Shown one piece after another: positions 1 through 9,073 of a DNA stretch of 64,000 nucleotides; position 1 is the first letter of the stretch, and every line of letters starts with the position of its first letter. A program made the translations under genes and the position numbers. The notes below the pieces were generated by a model. The model saw nothing but the letters and a program-made list of their open reading frames with translations, was not told where the DNA came from and made no database searches. Origin of the DNA: Chelativorans intermedius (GTDB lineage Bacteria; Pseudomonadota; Alphaproteobacteria; Rhizobiales; Rhizobiaceae); assembly GCF_025398255.1 (NCBI RefSeq), contig NZ_JAODNW010000021.1:58300-122299 (forward strand), read 5' to 3'.

Positions 1-936
1 GATGAAGTCGACATTGGCCGTGCCCTCCTCGCCGCTCGGCGAGGTGAGCACCGTGAAGATCGACGGGTCAGGGTGGTCGAACAGAACGGCACCGACGGGC
101 GAAAAGGTGGAAAGATCGTATTTCCAGGGCGCGTAGTTGCCGTGCCAGGCCACCACGTCGAGCGGCGAGTGGCCGATCTCGGTGCGGTAGAAGCGACCGC
201 ACCACTTGACGGTCAGCCGGCAATCGGCCTCGCGATCCTCGTACCAGGCGACGGGCGTCTTGAAATCGCGCGGGTTGGCCAGGCAGTTGGCGCCGATCGG
301 GCCACGGTCGGGCAAGGTGAACTTGGCGCCGTAATTCTCGCAGAGATAGCCGCGCGCCGGCCCGTCGACAAGCTCCACCTTGAAGATCATGCCGCGTGGC
401 ACCAGGCATATCTCCCCTGGCGCGACCTCCATCACCCCCATCTCCGTGACAACGCGCAGGCTGCCCTCCTGCGGCACGAAGAGCAGCTCGCCGTCGGCGT
501 TGAAGAAATGGTCGTCCACCATGGAGGCGTTCACGGCATAGACATGAGCCGCCATGCCCGTCTGGCCCATCGCGTCGCCCGCCGTCGTCATGGTCAGGAC
601 GCCGGAGAGGAAGTCCGTATCGGCTTTCGGCATCGGCACGGGATCCCAGCGAAGCTGGCCAAGCGGCAGCTCGTGGTCGCCCAGATTGGGCGCAGTCTTC
701 CAATGGGAAAAGGCTGTCGGGCGGAAGCGGGCGGCGTGGCGCACGCTGGGGCGGATGCGATAGAGCCAGGAGCGCTCGTTGGCGCCGCGCGGCGCGGTGA
801 AGGGCGAGCCCGAAAGCTGCTCCGCATAAAGACCGTAGGGCGGGCGCTGCGGCGAGTTCTGCCCCTGCGGCAGGGCGCCTGGCAGGCACTCGGTCTCGAA
901 ATCATTGCCGAAGCCGGGCATGTAGCGGCAGGTCAT
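1..936 (-). CDS. hmgA: homogentisate 1,2-dioxygenase, C-terminal part cut by window edge
   Basis: Fe(II) dioxygenase of tyrosine/phenylalanine catabolism that opens the homogentisate ring to maleylacetoacetate. The first 312 residues are present. The N-terminus carries the family signatures [20 protein letters not shown] and [10 protein letters not shown], and the visible part ends at ANVDFI. In known enzymes the iron ligands (YYHRN and SEFMG segments) follow shortly after, so they lie outside the window. The usual length is about 440 residues. The ATG at 936 is preceded by GGAGGAAG, a good ribosome-binding site. It is divergent from the MarR regulator at 1024, which probably controls it. Family identity is certain; regulation is inferred. 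Confidence 0.96.
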   Translation of the reverse strand, partial: MTCRYMPGFGNDFETECLPGALPQGQNSPQRPPYGLYAEQLSGSPFTAPRGANERSWLYRIRPSVRHAARFRPTAFSHWKTAPNLGDHELPLGQLRWDPVPMPKADTDFLSGVLTMTTAGDAMGQTGMAAHVYAVNASMVDDHFFNADGELLFVPQEGSLRVVTEMGVMEVAPGEICLVPRGMIFKVELVDGPARGYLCENYGAKFTLPDRGPIGANCLANPRDFKTPVAWYEDREADCRLTVKWCGRFYRTEIGHSPLDVVAWHGNYAPWKYDLSTFSPVGAVLFDHPDPSIFTVLTSPSGEEGTANVDFI

Positions 937-980
937 GGCTTCCTCCATGGGACTTGCGGGGCGAACATATTTGTTTCATT

Positions 981-1004
981 TGTAACCATTGAAAATGTAA
1001 CCAT
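981..1004. promoter_or_regulatory. direct repeat in hmgA-marR intergenic region
   Basis: TGTAACCAT occurs at 981-989 and again at 996-1004, 15 bp start to start, in the 87-bp gap between two divergent genes. This AT-richer patch is the natural place for both promoters and for the MarR operator. No clear dyad is visible, so its role as operator is inference. Confidence 0.4.
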
Positions 1005-1023
1005 CAATGCCGCGAGAACCGCC

Positions 1024-1467
1024 ATGACGAACGATGTCCTGATCCTCGAAGATTTCATGCCGTACCGGCTGAACCGGCTGGCGGATGCAATCAGCCGCGA
1101 GTTCGCGAGGATCTATCGGGACCGCTATGGCCTCACGCGGCCGGAATGGCGCACGCTGGCAGCGCTCGGCCAGCACGGCACCATGACGGCGACGGAAATC
1201 GGCGCGCATTCGGCGATGCACAAGACCAAGGTGTCGCGCGCGGTCGCAGCGCTGGAAAAGCGCCGATGGCTGGTGCGCAAGGCGGATGCGAACGACCGCC
1301 GGGTGGAGCGCCTGAGCCTCACGAAGGCCGGCCAGCGCGTCTATGGAGAGCTCATCCCGGTGGCGGCCGCATTCGAGGCCGGGATGCTGGACAAGCTCGG
1401 CGCACGCCAGCGCGAGGCCGTCCTGAAGGGCCTTGCGGCGCTGGAGAAGGCGGTCCTGAGGGCGTGA
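1024..1467 (+). CDS. MarR family transcriptional regulator
   Basis: A 147-residue winged-helix repressor-type protein. The MarR core is visible: LTRPEWRTLAALG (helix 2 region, about residues 39-51), a recognition-helix region AMHKTKVSRAVAALE near residues 66-80, and the wing DRRVERLSLTKAGQ near 93-106. The ATG at 1024 is the only in-frame ATG near the family N-terminus. It is divergent from hmgA with 87 bp between starts. By analogy with MarR-type regulators beside homogentisate genes it probably responds to an aromatic intermediate; the ligand cannot be read from the sequence. Confidence 0.9.
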   Translation: MTNDVLILEDFMPYRLNRLADAISREFARIYRDRYGLTRPEWRTLAALGQHGTMTATEIGAHSAMHKTKVSRAVAALEKRRWLVRKADANDRRVERLSLTKAGQRVYGELIPVAAAFEAGMLDKLGARQREAVLKGLAALEKAVLRA

Positions 1468-1507
1468 GCAGCGGCCCACCCGGCCGTGCAAGGCCGAGGG
1501 AGCACGC

Positions 1508-2542
1508 CTACCAGTCCATCACGACCTTGCCCGCCTCGCCGCTTCTCATGGCGCTGAAGCCGTCGCGGAAGTCGTCTGCCGGAAGGCGATGTGTGATGAG
1601 GCCCGAAACGTCGAGCGGCCCCTGGACGAGCGCGATCATCTTGTACCAGGTCTCGAACATCTCGCGGCCGTAGATGCCCTTCAGGTGCAGCATCTTGAAG
1701 ATGACCTTGTTCCAGTCGATCTCGAAGCCGGTAGGCGCGATGCCCAGGATGGCGATCTTGCCACCATTGTTCATCGCGTCGATCATGTCCCGGAAGGCGG
1801 GCGCGGCACCCGACATCTCCAGCCCCACATCGAAGCCCTCCGTCATGCCGAGCCGCTGCATCACCCGGGCAAGGCTCTCCTCCCTCGCATTCACCGTGTT
1901 CCGGACGCCGAGCCTGCTTGCCAGCGCGAGGCGGGCGGGATTGATGTCGGTGATGACCACCTTTCGCGCACCGACGCACTGGGCGACGAGCGCCCCCATG
2001 ATGCCGATGGGGCCGGCGCCGGTGACGAGGACATCCTCGCCCACCAGATCGAAGGAAAGGGCCGTGTGGACGGCGTTGCCCAAGGGGTCGAAGATGGCGG
2101 CGATCTCGTCGGGCACGTCGTCGGGAATGGCCACCACATTGTGCTGCGGCAGCGCCAGATATTCGGCGAAGGCGCCAGGGCGCTGCACGCCCACGCCCAG
2201 CGTGTTGCGGCAAAGGTGCCCCCGGCCTGCGCGGCAGTTGCGGCAATGACCGCAGACGATGTGCCCTTCGCCGGAAACGCGCTGGCCGACGCGGTATTCC
2301 GTCACCGCCGCGCCGACATCGGCCACCTCGCCGACAAATTCATGGCCGGTGATGAGTGGCACGGGCACGGTCTTTCGGGCCCATTCGTCCCAGTTCCAGA
2401 TATGCACGTCGGTGCCGCAGATGGCGGTCTTCTTCACCCTGATGAGCACATCGTTGGGGCCGATCTCGGGGACGGGCACGCGCTCCATCCACAGCCCCTC
2501 TTCGGGCCTCGATTTCACCAGAGCCTTCATCATGTTGGACAT
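1508..2542 (-). CDS. tdh: L-threonine 3-dehydrogenase
   Basis: Zinc-dependent NAD+ dehydrogenase that converts L-threonine to 2-amino-3-ketobutyrate. The 344-residue length is typical. It shows the catalytic zinc region [10 protein letters not shown] (Cys about 42), GHEFVGEV, the structural zinc cysteines [15 protein letters not shown] (about 97-111), and the Rossmann glycine motif [12 protein letters not shown]. The start at 2542 has an excellent AAGGAGG site. It lies 26 bp downstream of kbl, whose product uses its unstable product, so the two form the standard kbl-tdh operon. Confidence 0.97.
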   Translation of the reverse strand: MSNMMKALVKSRPEEGLWMERVPVPEIGPNDVLIRVKKTAICGTDVHIWNWDEWARKTVPVPLITGHEFVGEVADVGAAVTEYRVGQRVSGEGHIVCGHCRNCRAGRGHLCRNTLGVGVQRPGAFAEYLALPQHNVVAIPDDVPDEIAAIFDPLGNAVHTALSFDLVGEDVLVTGAGPIGIMGALVAQCVGARKVVITDINPARLALASRLGVRNTVNAREESLARVMQRLGMTEGFDVGLEMSGAAPAFRDMIDAMNNGGKIAILGIAPTGFEIDWNKVIFKMLHLKGIYGREMFETWYKMIALVQGPLDVSGLITHRLPADDFRDGFSAMRSGEAGKVVMDW

Positions 2543-2568
2543 CGGCCAGCCTCCTTGCCTGACGCCGC

Positions 2569-3756
2569 TCAGGAAATCACGCCCAGTTCCCGCCCCACGG
2601 CCACGAAGGCCTCCACGGCGCGGTCGATGTCCTGCGGCGCGTGGGCGGCCGACATCTGGGTGCGGATGCGCGCCTGGCCTTTCGGGACCACGGGGTAGGA
2701 GAAGCCGATCACATAGATGCCGTGGTCGAGCAGCCGGTCGGCCATCTGCGCGGCAAGCGCGGCATCGCCCACCATGACGGGAATGATGGGGTGGCCCTCG
2801 CCGGCGAGGCGGAAGCCCGCCCCTGTCATCTTCTCGCGGAAATGGCGCGCATTGTCATAGAGCCTGCGTCGCAGGGCCTCGCCATGCTCGATCAGGTCGA
2901 AGACCTTGAGCGAGGCAGCGGCGATCACCGGCGCCAGCGTATTGGAGAAAAGATAGGGGCGCGAGCGCTGACGCAGCCACTCGACGATCTCGCGCCGGCT
3001 GGCCGTGTAGCCGCCGGAGGCACCGCCCAGCGCCTTGCCCAGCGTGCCGGTGACGATATCCACCCGCCCTTCCACGCCGCAGGCCTCCGGCGTGCCGCGG
3101 CCGTTTTCACCCACGAAGCCCACGGCGTGGCTGTCGTCCACCATCACCATGGCGTCGTACTTCTCCGCCAGATCGCAGATGCCCCGCAGATCGGCGATGA
3201 TGCCGTCCATGGAGAAGACGCCGTCCGTTGCAATCAGGCGGAAGCGGGCATCGGCCGCCTCCTTCAGCTTCGCCTCCAGATCGGCCATGTCGTTGTTGGC
3301 ATAGCGCAGCCGCCGCGCCTTGCTGAGCCGCACGCCGTCGATGATGGAGGCGTGGTTGAGTGCGTCGGAGATGATCGCGTCCTGCTCCCCGAGCAGGGTC
3401 TCGAAAAGGCCCGCATTGGCATCGAAGCAGGAGGAATAGAGGATCGTGTCCTCATACCCGAGAAAATCGGATATGCGTGCCTCGAGCTGCTTGTGCTCTT
3501 CCTGCGTGCCGCAGATGAACCGCACCGAAGCCATGCCGTAGCCATAGGTATCGAGCGCCGCCTTGGCGGCCTCGCGCAGCTCCTGGTTGTCGGCCAGGCC
3601 CAGATAGTTGTTGGCGCAGAAATTGAGCACCCGCCTGCCACCGCTTTCGATCTCGGCGGACTGCATGGAGGTAATGACGCGCTCGTGCTTGTAGAGGCCG
3701 GCGGCCTTCAGGCCGTCGAGCTCGGCGGAAAGATGCTTGAGAAACGCTTCGGTCAT
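2569..3756 (-). CDS. kbl: glycine C-acetyltransferase (2-amino-3-ketobutyrate CoA ligase)
   Basis: PLP enzyme that splits 2-amino-3-ketobutyrate with CoA into glycine and acetyl-CoA, the second step of threonine degradation. It has 395 residues, the family length. Visible are NNYLGL, the cofactor aspartate region [12 protein letters not shown], and the PLP lysine in [15 protein letters not shown] chose the ATG at 3756 (MTEAFLKHL) because homologs begin there and GGGGTGAGC precedes it; the frame is open 28 codons further upstream but without family similarity. First gene of the kbl-tdh operon. Confidence 0.97.
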   Translation of the reverse strand: MTEAFLKHLSAELDGLKAAGLYKHERVITSMQSAEIESGGRRVLNFCANNYLGLADNQELREAAKAALDTYGYGMASVRFICGTQEEHKQLEARISDFLGYEDTILYSSCFDANAGLFETLLGEQDAIISDALNHASIIDGVRLSKARRLRYANNDMADLEAKLKEAADARFRLIATDGVFSMDGIIADLRGICDLAEKYDAMVMVDDSHAVGFVGENGRGTPEACGVEGRVDIVTGTLGKALGGASGGYTASRREIVEWLRQRSRPYLFSNTLAPVIAAASLKVFDLIEHGEALRRRLYDNARHFREKMTGAGFRLAGEGHPIIPVMVGDAALAAQMADRLLDHGIYVIGFSYPVVPKGQARIRTQMSAAHAPQDIDRAVEAFVAVGRELGVIS

Positions 3757-3925
3757 GCTCACCCCGTCGGCACCTTTTGCATCACATATAGCGGAAAGAG
3801 CGCGCCTTGCCGAATGGGCCAGGAAGACCGCAAGGCGCAATCCAGCCCGCCTTTACGGTGGACGGCGCCCGGCCACGGCATCTTGCGCCCTCCACCCCCC
3901 AGCCGAATCCCGCTATAAGGGCGCC

Positions 3926-5770
3926 ATGCCCATTCGCCCCCTTTCCGAGACCGTCATCAACCAGATCGCCGCCGGCGAGGTGATCGAGCGGCCGGCAAGC
4001 GTCGTCAAGGAGCTGGTCGAGAACGCGCTGGATGCCGGCGCGCGCCGCATCGAGGTGGCGACGGCGGGCGGCGGCCTCAATCTCATCCGCGTGGTTGATG
4101 ACGGCACCGGCATTCCCCCCCAGGAGCTGCCGCTGGCCGTGTCGCGCCACTGCACATCGAAGCTTTCCGACGACATCCACGACATTCGCTCGCTGGGCTT
4201 TCGCGGTGAAGCGCTGCCCTCCATCGGTTCGGTGGCGCGGCTTTCGCTGAGCTCGCGCACGGCGGAGGGCGATGCGGGCGCGCAGATCGTGGTGGAGGCG
4301 GGCAGGACAGGCCCCGTGAAGCCCGTTGCGGCCAATCGCGGCACCACGGTGGAGGTGCGCGACCTCTTCTTCGCCACGCCGGCCAGGCTGAAGTTCATGA
4401 AGAGCGAGCGCGCCGAGGCGGCGGCGATCACCGATGTGATCAGGCGCGTGGCGCTGGCCTTTCCCGCCGTGCGCTTCACGCTTTCGGGCACGGACCGCAG
4501 CACGCTCGACCTGCCCGCCGTGCCGGCCGACGGCGAGGGACTGCTGCGCCGCATGGGGCAGGTGCTGGGCCGCGAGTTCGCCGACAACGCGCTGGCGATC
4601 GAGGCGGAACGGGAGGGCGTGCGGCTGACCGGCTATGCCTCCATCCCCTCCTTCTCGCGCGGCAACGCGCTGCATCAATTCGCCTATGTCAACGGTCGCC
4701 CGGTGCGCGACAAGCTGATTGCCGGCGCAATTCGCGGCGCCTATCAGGACGTGCTGGCGCGCGACCGCCACGCGGTGGCGGTGCTTTTCCTCGCCCTCGA
4801 CCCCGCTCTGGTGGACGTCAATGTGCATCCGGCCAAGGCCGATGTGCGGTTTCGCGACCCGGGGCTCGTGCGCGGGCTGATCGTCGGTGCCATCCGCCAG
4901 GCGCTGGAGGAGCAGGGACTGCGCGCCTCGACGCGCGGGGCGGCGGCGATGCTGGGCGCCTTCCGCGCGCCAAGGGGCGGCGCGCACCGCGCTTTCGAGG
5001 CTGGCGATCGACGCCCCGCGGGCGGCTGGAGTGCGCAGACATCGCCCGGCCGTCCGCTCGACCTGGACGGACAGACAGGCGGCGGGAGCGTCACAGGCGG
5101 CTTTCGCGAAGGCGCGCAGGCGGCCTTCCATGTGGGAGGGGCGGTCAGCGCCGACGCGCGGGGCGATGCCGCGCCGGCCGAGACGCTGCGCCATCCCCTG
5201 GGCGCTGCACGCGCGCAGGTTCACGAAAACTACATCGTCGCGCAGACGGAGGACTCCCTCATCATCGTCGACCAGCATGCCGCCCATGAGCGGCTGGTCT
5301 ACGAGGCGTTGAAGCAGGCGATCCACGCCCGTCCCCTGCCCTCCCAGATGCTGCTCATGCCGGAGATCGTTGACCTGCCGGAGGAGGATGCCGAGCGGCT
5401 GTCGGCGCATGCGGACTTCCTGGCGCGGCTGGGGCTGAGGCTCGAACGCTTCGGCCCCGGCGCCGTGGCGGTGCGCGAAACGCCGGCCATGCTGGGCGAG
5501 ATCGACGCGGCGGCGCTGGTGCGGGACCTTGCCGACGAGATCGCAGAGAACGATACGGCGGAAGGGCTCAAGGAACGCATCGACCGCATCGCCGCCACCA
5601 TGGCCTGCCACGGCTCCGTGCGCGCCGGCCGCCGGCTCAAGCCGGAAGAAATGAACGCGCTTCTGCGGCGGATGGAAGCGACCCCCGGCTCCGGCACCTG
5701 CAATCACGGGCGGCCGACCTATATCGAGCTGAAGCTCGCCGATATCGAGCGGCTGTTCGGCCGGCGATGA
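3926..5770 (+). CDS. mutL: DNA mismatch repair protein MutL
   Basis: Mismatch-repair ATPase that links MutS recognition to excision; 614 residues. The N-terminal GHKL ATPase motifs are ENALDAGA (about 33-40), DDGTGIP and GFRGEAL, followed by the transducer domain with VNVHPAK. A variable glycine/arginine-rich linker runs from about 335 to 430. The C-terminal dimerisation domain contains [12 protein letters not shown], which fits the DQHA-x2-E-x4-E metal site of nicking MutL proteins, plus ACHGSVRAG and CNHGRP. The protein is therefore predicted to be an endonuclease, as expected in bacteria without MutH. The ATG at 3926 starts the conserved [17 protein letters not shown] segment. Confidence 0.97.
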   Translation: MPIRPLSETVINQIAAGEVIERPASVVKELVENALDAGARRIEVATAGGGLNLIRVVDDGTGIPPQELPLAVSRHCTSKLSDDIHDIRSLGFRGEALPSIGSVARLSLSSRTAEGDAGAQIVVEAGRTGPVKPVAANRGTTVEVRDLFFATPARLKFMKSERAEAAAITDVIRRVALAFPAVRFTLSGTDRSTLDLPAVPADGEGLLRRMGQVLGREFADNALAIEAEREGVRLTGYASIPSFSRGNALHQFAYVNGRPVRDKLIAGAIRGAYQDVLARDRHAVAVLFLALDPALVDVNVHPAKADVRFRDPGLVRGLIVGAIRQALEEQGLRASTRGAAAMLGAFRAPRGGAHRAFEAGDRRPAGGWSAQTSPGRPLDLDGQTGGGSVTGGFREGAQAAFHVGGAVSADARGDAAPAETLRHPLGAARAQVHENYIVAQTEDSLIIVDQHAAHERLVYEALKQAIHARPLPSQMLLMPEIVDLPEEDAERLSAHADFLARLGLRLERFGPGAVAVRETPAMLGEIDAAALVRDLADEIAENDTAEGLKERIDRIAATMACHGSVRAGRRLKPEEMNALLRRMEATPGSGTCNHGRPTYIELKLADIERLFGRR

Positions 5771-5777
5771 GCCGGCA

Positions 5778-6275
5778 TCAGCCGCGCCCCGCCCTTACCG
5801 CCCAATCGAGCTGCGGCTGCGCCTCCACCGCGCCGGGACGGGCGGCACGCAGACGCGAAAGCGCGGCCTCCGGGGCCTCGCCACGCTCGACCAGCAGACG
5901 CAGCACCGCCATGCCCGAACGGCCATAACCGCCCCGGCAATGCACCAGCACGCCACCGCCCGCATCAAGAACGGCGTGCAGACGGGCCGAAAGCGCCGGC
6001 CAGGCCGCCGCGGCCTGTGCGGTGGGTCCCGAGAAATCGGGTATCGGCAGATGGTGCCAGGCGATGCCGGCCTGCGCCAGCGCCTCCCCCAGATGGCCCG
6101 CGCCATGCTGCGCCATCTCGGTCTGCTCGGTCATCGATACGACGACCTGCGGGTCCCATCGGGCAATCGCCGCGACATCCGCGAGGAGATCGTTGAAGCG
6201 GCCAGGCAGCGGGCTGATCCCGAGCCGCCCGCCGCCGGCCAGCCGCAATGTGGCGATCGTAAAACCCGTGCCCAT
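5778..6275 (-). CDS. protein-tyrosine-phosphatase-like protein
   Basis: A 165-residue protein with the cysteine phosphatase signature HCRGGYGRSG near residues 111-120 (nucleophile Cys followed five residues later by Arg), preceded by a candidate general-acid loop IPDFSGP near 77-83. This fits the compact dual-specificity/CDKN3-like tyrosine phosphatases found in proteobacteria. Substrate unknown. It converges on mutL with a 7-bp gap. The start codon faces the intergenic region that holds repeat copy A. Confidence 0.82.
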   Translation of the reverse strand: MGTGFTIATLRLAGGGRLGISPLPGRFNDLLADVAAIARWDPQVVVSMTEQTEMAQHGAGHLGEALAQAGIAWHHLPIPDFSGPTAQAAAAWPALSARLHAVLDAGGGVLVHCRGGYGRSGMAVLRLLVERGEAPEAALSRLRAARPGAVEAQPQLDWAVRAGRG

Positions 6276-6311
6276 GACGCTTCCCTCGAAGAACGATATG
6301 CAAGGCCAACC

Positions 6312-6350
6312 TAGACCGGTTCATCGTTTCAATGAAACGCTGATCCGATC
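6312..6350. repeat. imperfect 39-bp palindrome
   Basis: Two arms, GACCGGTTCATCGTTTCA and TGAAACGCTGATCCGATC, meet at about 6331. The core CGTTTCA-A-TGAAACG pairs perfectly and the outer part pairs with a few mismatches. It directly precedes repeat copy A in the divergent gap. The first nine bases (CTAGACCGG) recur right after truA in front of copy B, so the palindrome seems to be an optional module of the same repeat family. Confidence 0.6.
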
Positions 6351-6417
6351 CATCTATTTGTTTTTGCGGCATTTGTGCGACGCTAGATGATTCCATCTGG
6401 CTGCAAAATGCTGCAGC
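6349..6417 (+). repeat. dispersed intergenic repeat, copy A
   Basis: Shares TCCATCTATTTGTTTT, GCATTTGTGCGACGC and GATTCCATCTGGCTGCAA with copy B at 32930, and GCAAAATGCTG with copy C. It contains a hairpin: CTAGATG (6383-6389), loop ATTC, CATCTGG (6394-6400), with one G-T pair. It lies between two divergent genes (5778-6275 and 6476-6709), so it may contribute to promoter or transcript structure; that is inference. Confidence 0.75.
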
Positions 6418-6475
6418 AGCGGCTTGACGCTGCGCGCAATTTGTGGCGCAAGACGCCTAACGAGAGGTGATCGGC

Positions 6476-6709
6476 ATGAACCGTTTTGAAGGCCCCGGCG
6501 GCAGGGAAGCGCGCATTCGCTATCTGGACGGCGACTTCCAGGTGCTCGCGCCCGGCGCCTTCGTGCGCTGCGCGGTGACGGGCGAGACCATCGCGCTCGA
6601 AGACCTGAAGTATTGGAGCGTAGCGCGCCAGGAAGCCTATCTCGACGCCGAAGCATCGCTGGCCCGCGAGCTGGAGCTCAATCCCGAGCTGAAAAAGCCG
6701 CGCGCCTGA
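6476..6709 (+). CDS. DUF2093 domain protein
   Basis: A 77-residue soluble protein matching the DUF2093 family of Alphaproteobacteria almost end to end: RIRYLDGDFQVL, GAFVRCAVTGE, LKYWSVARQEAY. One conserved cysteine (Cys 34) sits in the middle. No function is established for the family. The start at 6476 is set by a GAGAGGTGA ribosome-binding site. It ends 5 bp before the stop codon of the convergent lpxK. Confidence 0.92.
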   Translation: MNRFEGPGGREARIRYLDGDFQVLAPGAFVRCAVTGETIALEDLKYWSVARQEAYLDAEASLARELELNPELKKPRA

Positions 6710-6714
6710 GGCGC

Positions 6715-7749
6715 CTATCCCGCCGCACGGCGCTTCTGCCAGGCATCGAGGGTGTCGCGCACGATGCGCGCCGGAGCCGCCGGCTCCTCGAACACGGCGG
6801 CCACAGGCAGGGCGCACGCGGCGGCGGCAAGCGCCTGCACGGCCCCCGGGCCATGGCGCATGCGGACCAGATCCTTCTCCGTGGTCACGAGCGTCAGCCC
6901 CTCCCGGGCAGCCCGGGCGACAAGCTCCGCCGCTTCCTGCGCACCATAGGGGTGATGATCGGGAAAGGAGCGGGTGGCGGCAAGCGTGGCGCCGGCCTCC
7001 TGCAGCGTGCGGTAGAACTTGTCGGGATTGCCGATGCCGGCAAAGGCGAGCACGCGCTCTCCGGCAAGGCCATGCCCCTTGCCCGGCTCCAACCGGGCGA
7101 CGAAGACCGGCTTACCGGCACGCGCGGCAAGCCGCACGACGGTGTCCGCCGCCCGGCCCTTGCCCATTACCAGCACGCCGTCGACATGGCGCATCTGCCC
7201 CGCCACCGGAGCACGCAGCGGCCCGGCGGGAACGACATGGCCATTCCCGAGACCTCGCGCGGCATCCACGACGATGAGGGCATAGTCCATGTGGAGGTGC
7301 GCGCTCTGGAAGCCGTCATCCATGATGAGAAAGTCGCAACCCTCGGCGATCAGCCGGCGCGCACCGGCGGCGCGGTCAGGGGTGACGACGGTGGGTGCGT
7401 GGCGTGCGAGAAGCAACGGCTCGTCACCCACGCGGCGGGCGGTGTCGGCCCCGGCATCCACCAGATGTGGCCCCGTCAGCCTGCCGCCATGCCCGCGCGA
7501 AAGGAAACCCGGGCGCCACCCCTGGCGCTGGGCCTCGCCGGCCAGGGCGATGGCGACCGGCGTCTTGCCCTCGCCGCCGACCGTGAGATTGCCCACGCAC
7601 AGGACGGCGGCCGCCACCTTCTCGCGGGGAGCGCGGGAAAGACGCGCCGCCGCCACCGCACCATAGATCGTCGCCGCCGGCCACAGCGCCCAGGCGCGCC
7701 AGTCCGGCCGCTGCCACCAGAAGGGCGGTGCCTTGCCGGGAAAGGCCAT
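6715..7749 (-). CDS. lpxK: tetraacyldisaccharide 4'-kinase
   Basis: Inner-membrane kinase that phosphorylates the 4' position of the lipid A disaccharide precursor. 344 residues from the ATG at 7749, which follows the waaA stop codon by one base (TGAGATG), so translation is probably coupled. The P-loop is GNLTVGGEGKTP at residues 53-64, preceded by an N-terminal membrane-associated helix (about 20-36). LIMDDGFQ carries the family's conserved acidic motif. Last gene of the leftward lipid A block. Confidence 0.96.
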   Translation of the reverse strand: MAFPGKAPPFWWQRPDWRAWALWPAATIYGAVAAARLSRAPREKVAAAVLCVGNLTVGGEGKTPVAIALAGEAQRQGWRPGFLSRGHGGRLTGPHLVDAGADTARRVGDEPLLLARHAPTVVTPDRAAGARRLIAEGCDFLIMDDGFQSAHLHMDYALIVVDAARGLGNGHVVPAGPLRAPVAGQMRHVDGVLVMGKGRAADTVVRLAARAGKPVFVARLEPGKGHGLAGERVLAFAGIGNPDKFYRTLQEAGATLAATRSFPDHHPYGAQEAAELVARAAREGLTLVTTEKDLVRMRHGPGAVQALAAAACALPVAAVFEEPAAPARIVRDTLDAWQKRRAAG

Positions 7750-7750
7750 C

Positions 7751-9073
7751 TCACGCCGCCCGGCCGTTGCCACCCTGCAGGCGGCTCTTGACGATCAACG
7801 GGTGGATGAAGGGCTCAAGCGCCATCAGGGTGCGCGACAGCGCGCCCGACATCTCCTCCACGGCCGAGCGGCCGGCAGCGATCATGGCGCGGCGGATCCC
7901 TTCATTTTCGAGCAGCAGGCACACGGCGCCCGCCAGCATGCGCGTGTCGCGCACCGGCCGCGCACCGCCACGCTCGATCAGCCGGCGATAGGCATCGCGG
8001 AAGTTCTCCACATGCGGACCAGACAGCACGGCCGTGCCGAGACGCGCCGGCTCGATGGGGTTCTGCCCGCCTTCGCCGGCCAGCGAGCGGCCGACGAAGG
8101 CGATCTCCGTCAGCCGGAGATAGAGCCCCATCTCGCCGATGGTGTCGCCCAGGAAGATGTCGGTCTGCGGGCCGATTTCCCCGCCGCTGCTGCGACGGAC
8201 GACATCGAACCCCTCGTCAGCGAACGCCTCGGCAAGCGCCTCGGCGCGCTCGGGATGGCGCGGCACCACGATGGTGAGAAGATCGGGATGGCGCTTGCGC
8301 ACCATGCGGTGCACCTCGGCGGCGATCTTCTCCTCGCCCTCATGGGTGGAGACGGCGGCCCACACCTTGCGCGTGCCGATGGCCGCCTGCATGCCGGCAA
8401 GCGCCGCCTCGTCGACGGGGGGCAGCGCGGTATCGACCTTGAGATTGCCGGAGACGGTCACGGGCCTGGCGCCCAGCTTGCGGAAGCGCTCGCCATCGAC
8501 TTCCGACTGGGCGACGACATGGGCCAGATTCTCGAAGAGGGCCTCGGCCAGAAAGGGGTGCCTGCGCCAGCGCTCGAAGGAGCGGTCGGACATGCGGCCA
8601 TTGACGAGCACCTGCGGCACGCGGCGCGCCCCAAGCTCCAGAATGGTGACGGGCCAGATTTCCGACTCCGCCATGACGGCAAGATCGGGCGCCCAATGGT
8701 TGAGAAAGCGGCTGACGGCGGGCTTCAGATCGAGCGGCACATACTGGTGGATGACGCGTCGGCCCAGCCGCTCCGCCGCCACGCTGGCGGAGGTGACGGT
8801 TCCGGTGGTCAGCACCACATGGATGCCGCTCTTCAGGAGGTGTTCGACAAGGCCGACGACGGCGATGGTCTCGCCCACGCTGGCGGCATGTACCCACACC
8901 AGCGGGCCTTCCGGGCGCGGCTCGCTCGGCCTGCCATAGCGCTCGTGCCGTCGGGTGCGCTCCTCCTTTCCCTTGGTGACACGCCAGACGATATAGCCGC
9001 CGATGAACGGGTAGGCCGCAGCGCCCGCCCAGCGGTAGGTGGCAAGAATGGCGCGCGCCCAGCGTTCGCTCAT
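7751..9073 (-). CDS. waaA: 3-deoxy-D-manno-octulosonic acid (Kdo) transferase
   Basis: Membrane-anchored GT30 glycosyltransferase that adds Kdo residues to lipid IVA. 440 residues, within the family range. An N-terminal hydrophobic segment (about 13-31) is the anchor, then the signature HAASVGE at 62-68. The C-terminal GT-B half includes ATVHE-like STHEGEE and SLAGEGGQNPIEPA, the sugar-nucleotide binding loop. Its start overlaps the upstream acyltransferase stop as ATGA (9073-9070), and it is coupled to lpxK downstream. Confidence 0.96.
   Translation of the reverse strand: MSERWARAILATYRWAGAAAYPFIGGYIVWRVTKGKEERTRRHERYGRPSEPRPEGPLVWVHAASVGETIAVVGLVEHLLKSGIHVVLTTGTVTSASVAAERLGRRVIHQYVPLDLKPAVSRFLNHWAPDLAVMAESEIWPVTILELGARRVPQVLVNGRMSDRSFERWRRHPFLAEALFENLAHVVAQSEVDGERFRKLGARPVTVSGNLKVDTALPPVDEAALAGMQAAIGTRKVWAAVSTHEGEEKIAAEVHRMVRKRHPDLLTIVVPRHPERAEALAEAFADEGFDVVRRSSGGEIGPQTDIFLGDTIGEMGLYLRLTEIAFVGRSLAGEGGQNPIEPARLGTAVLSGPHVENFRDAYRRLIERGGARPVRDTRMLAGAVCLLLENEGIRRAMIAAGRSAVEEMSGALSRTLMALEPFIHPLIVKSRLQGGNGRAA

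Noticed and set aside
3782..5707. 641-codon open frame on the minus strand opposite mutL
   Set aside because: High GC creates long antisense frames. It has histidine/arginine-rich low-complexity sequence and no family motif, while mutL is complete on the other strand.
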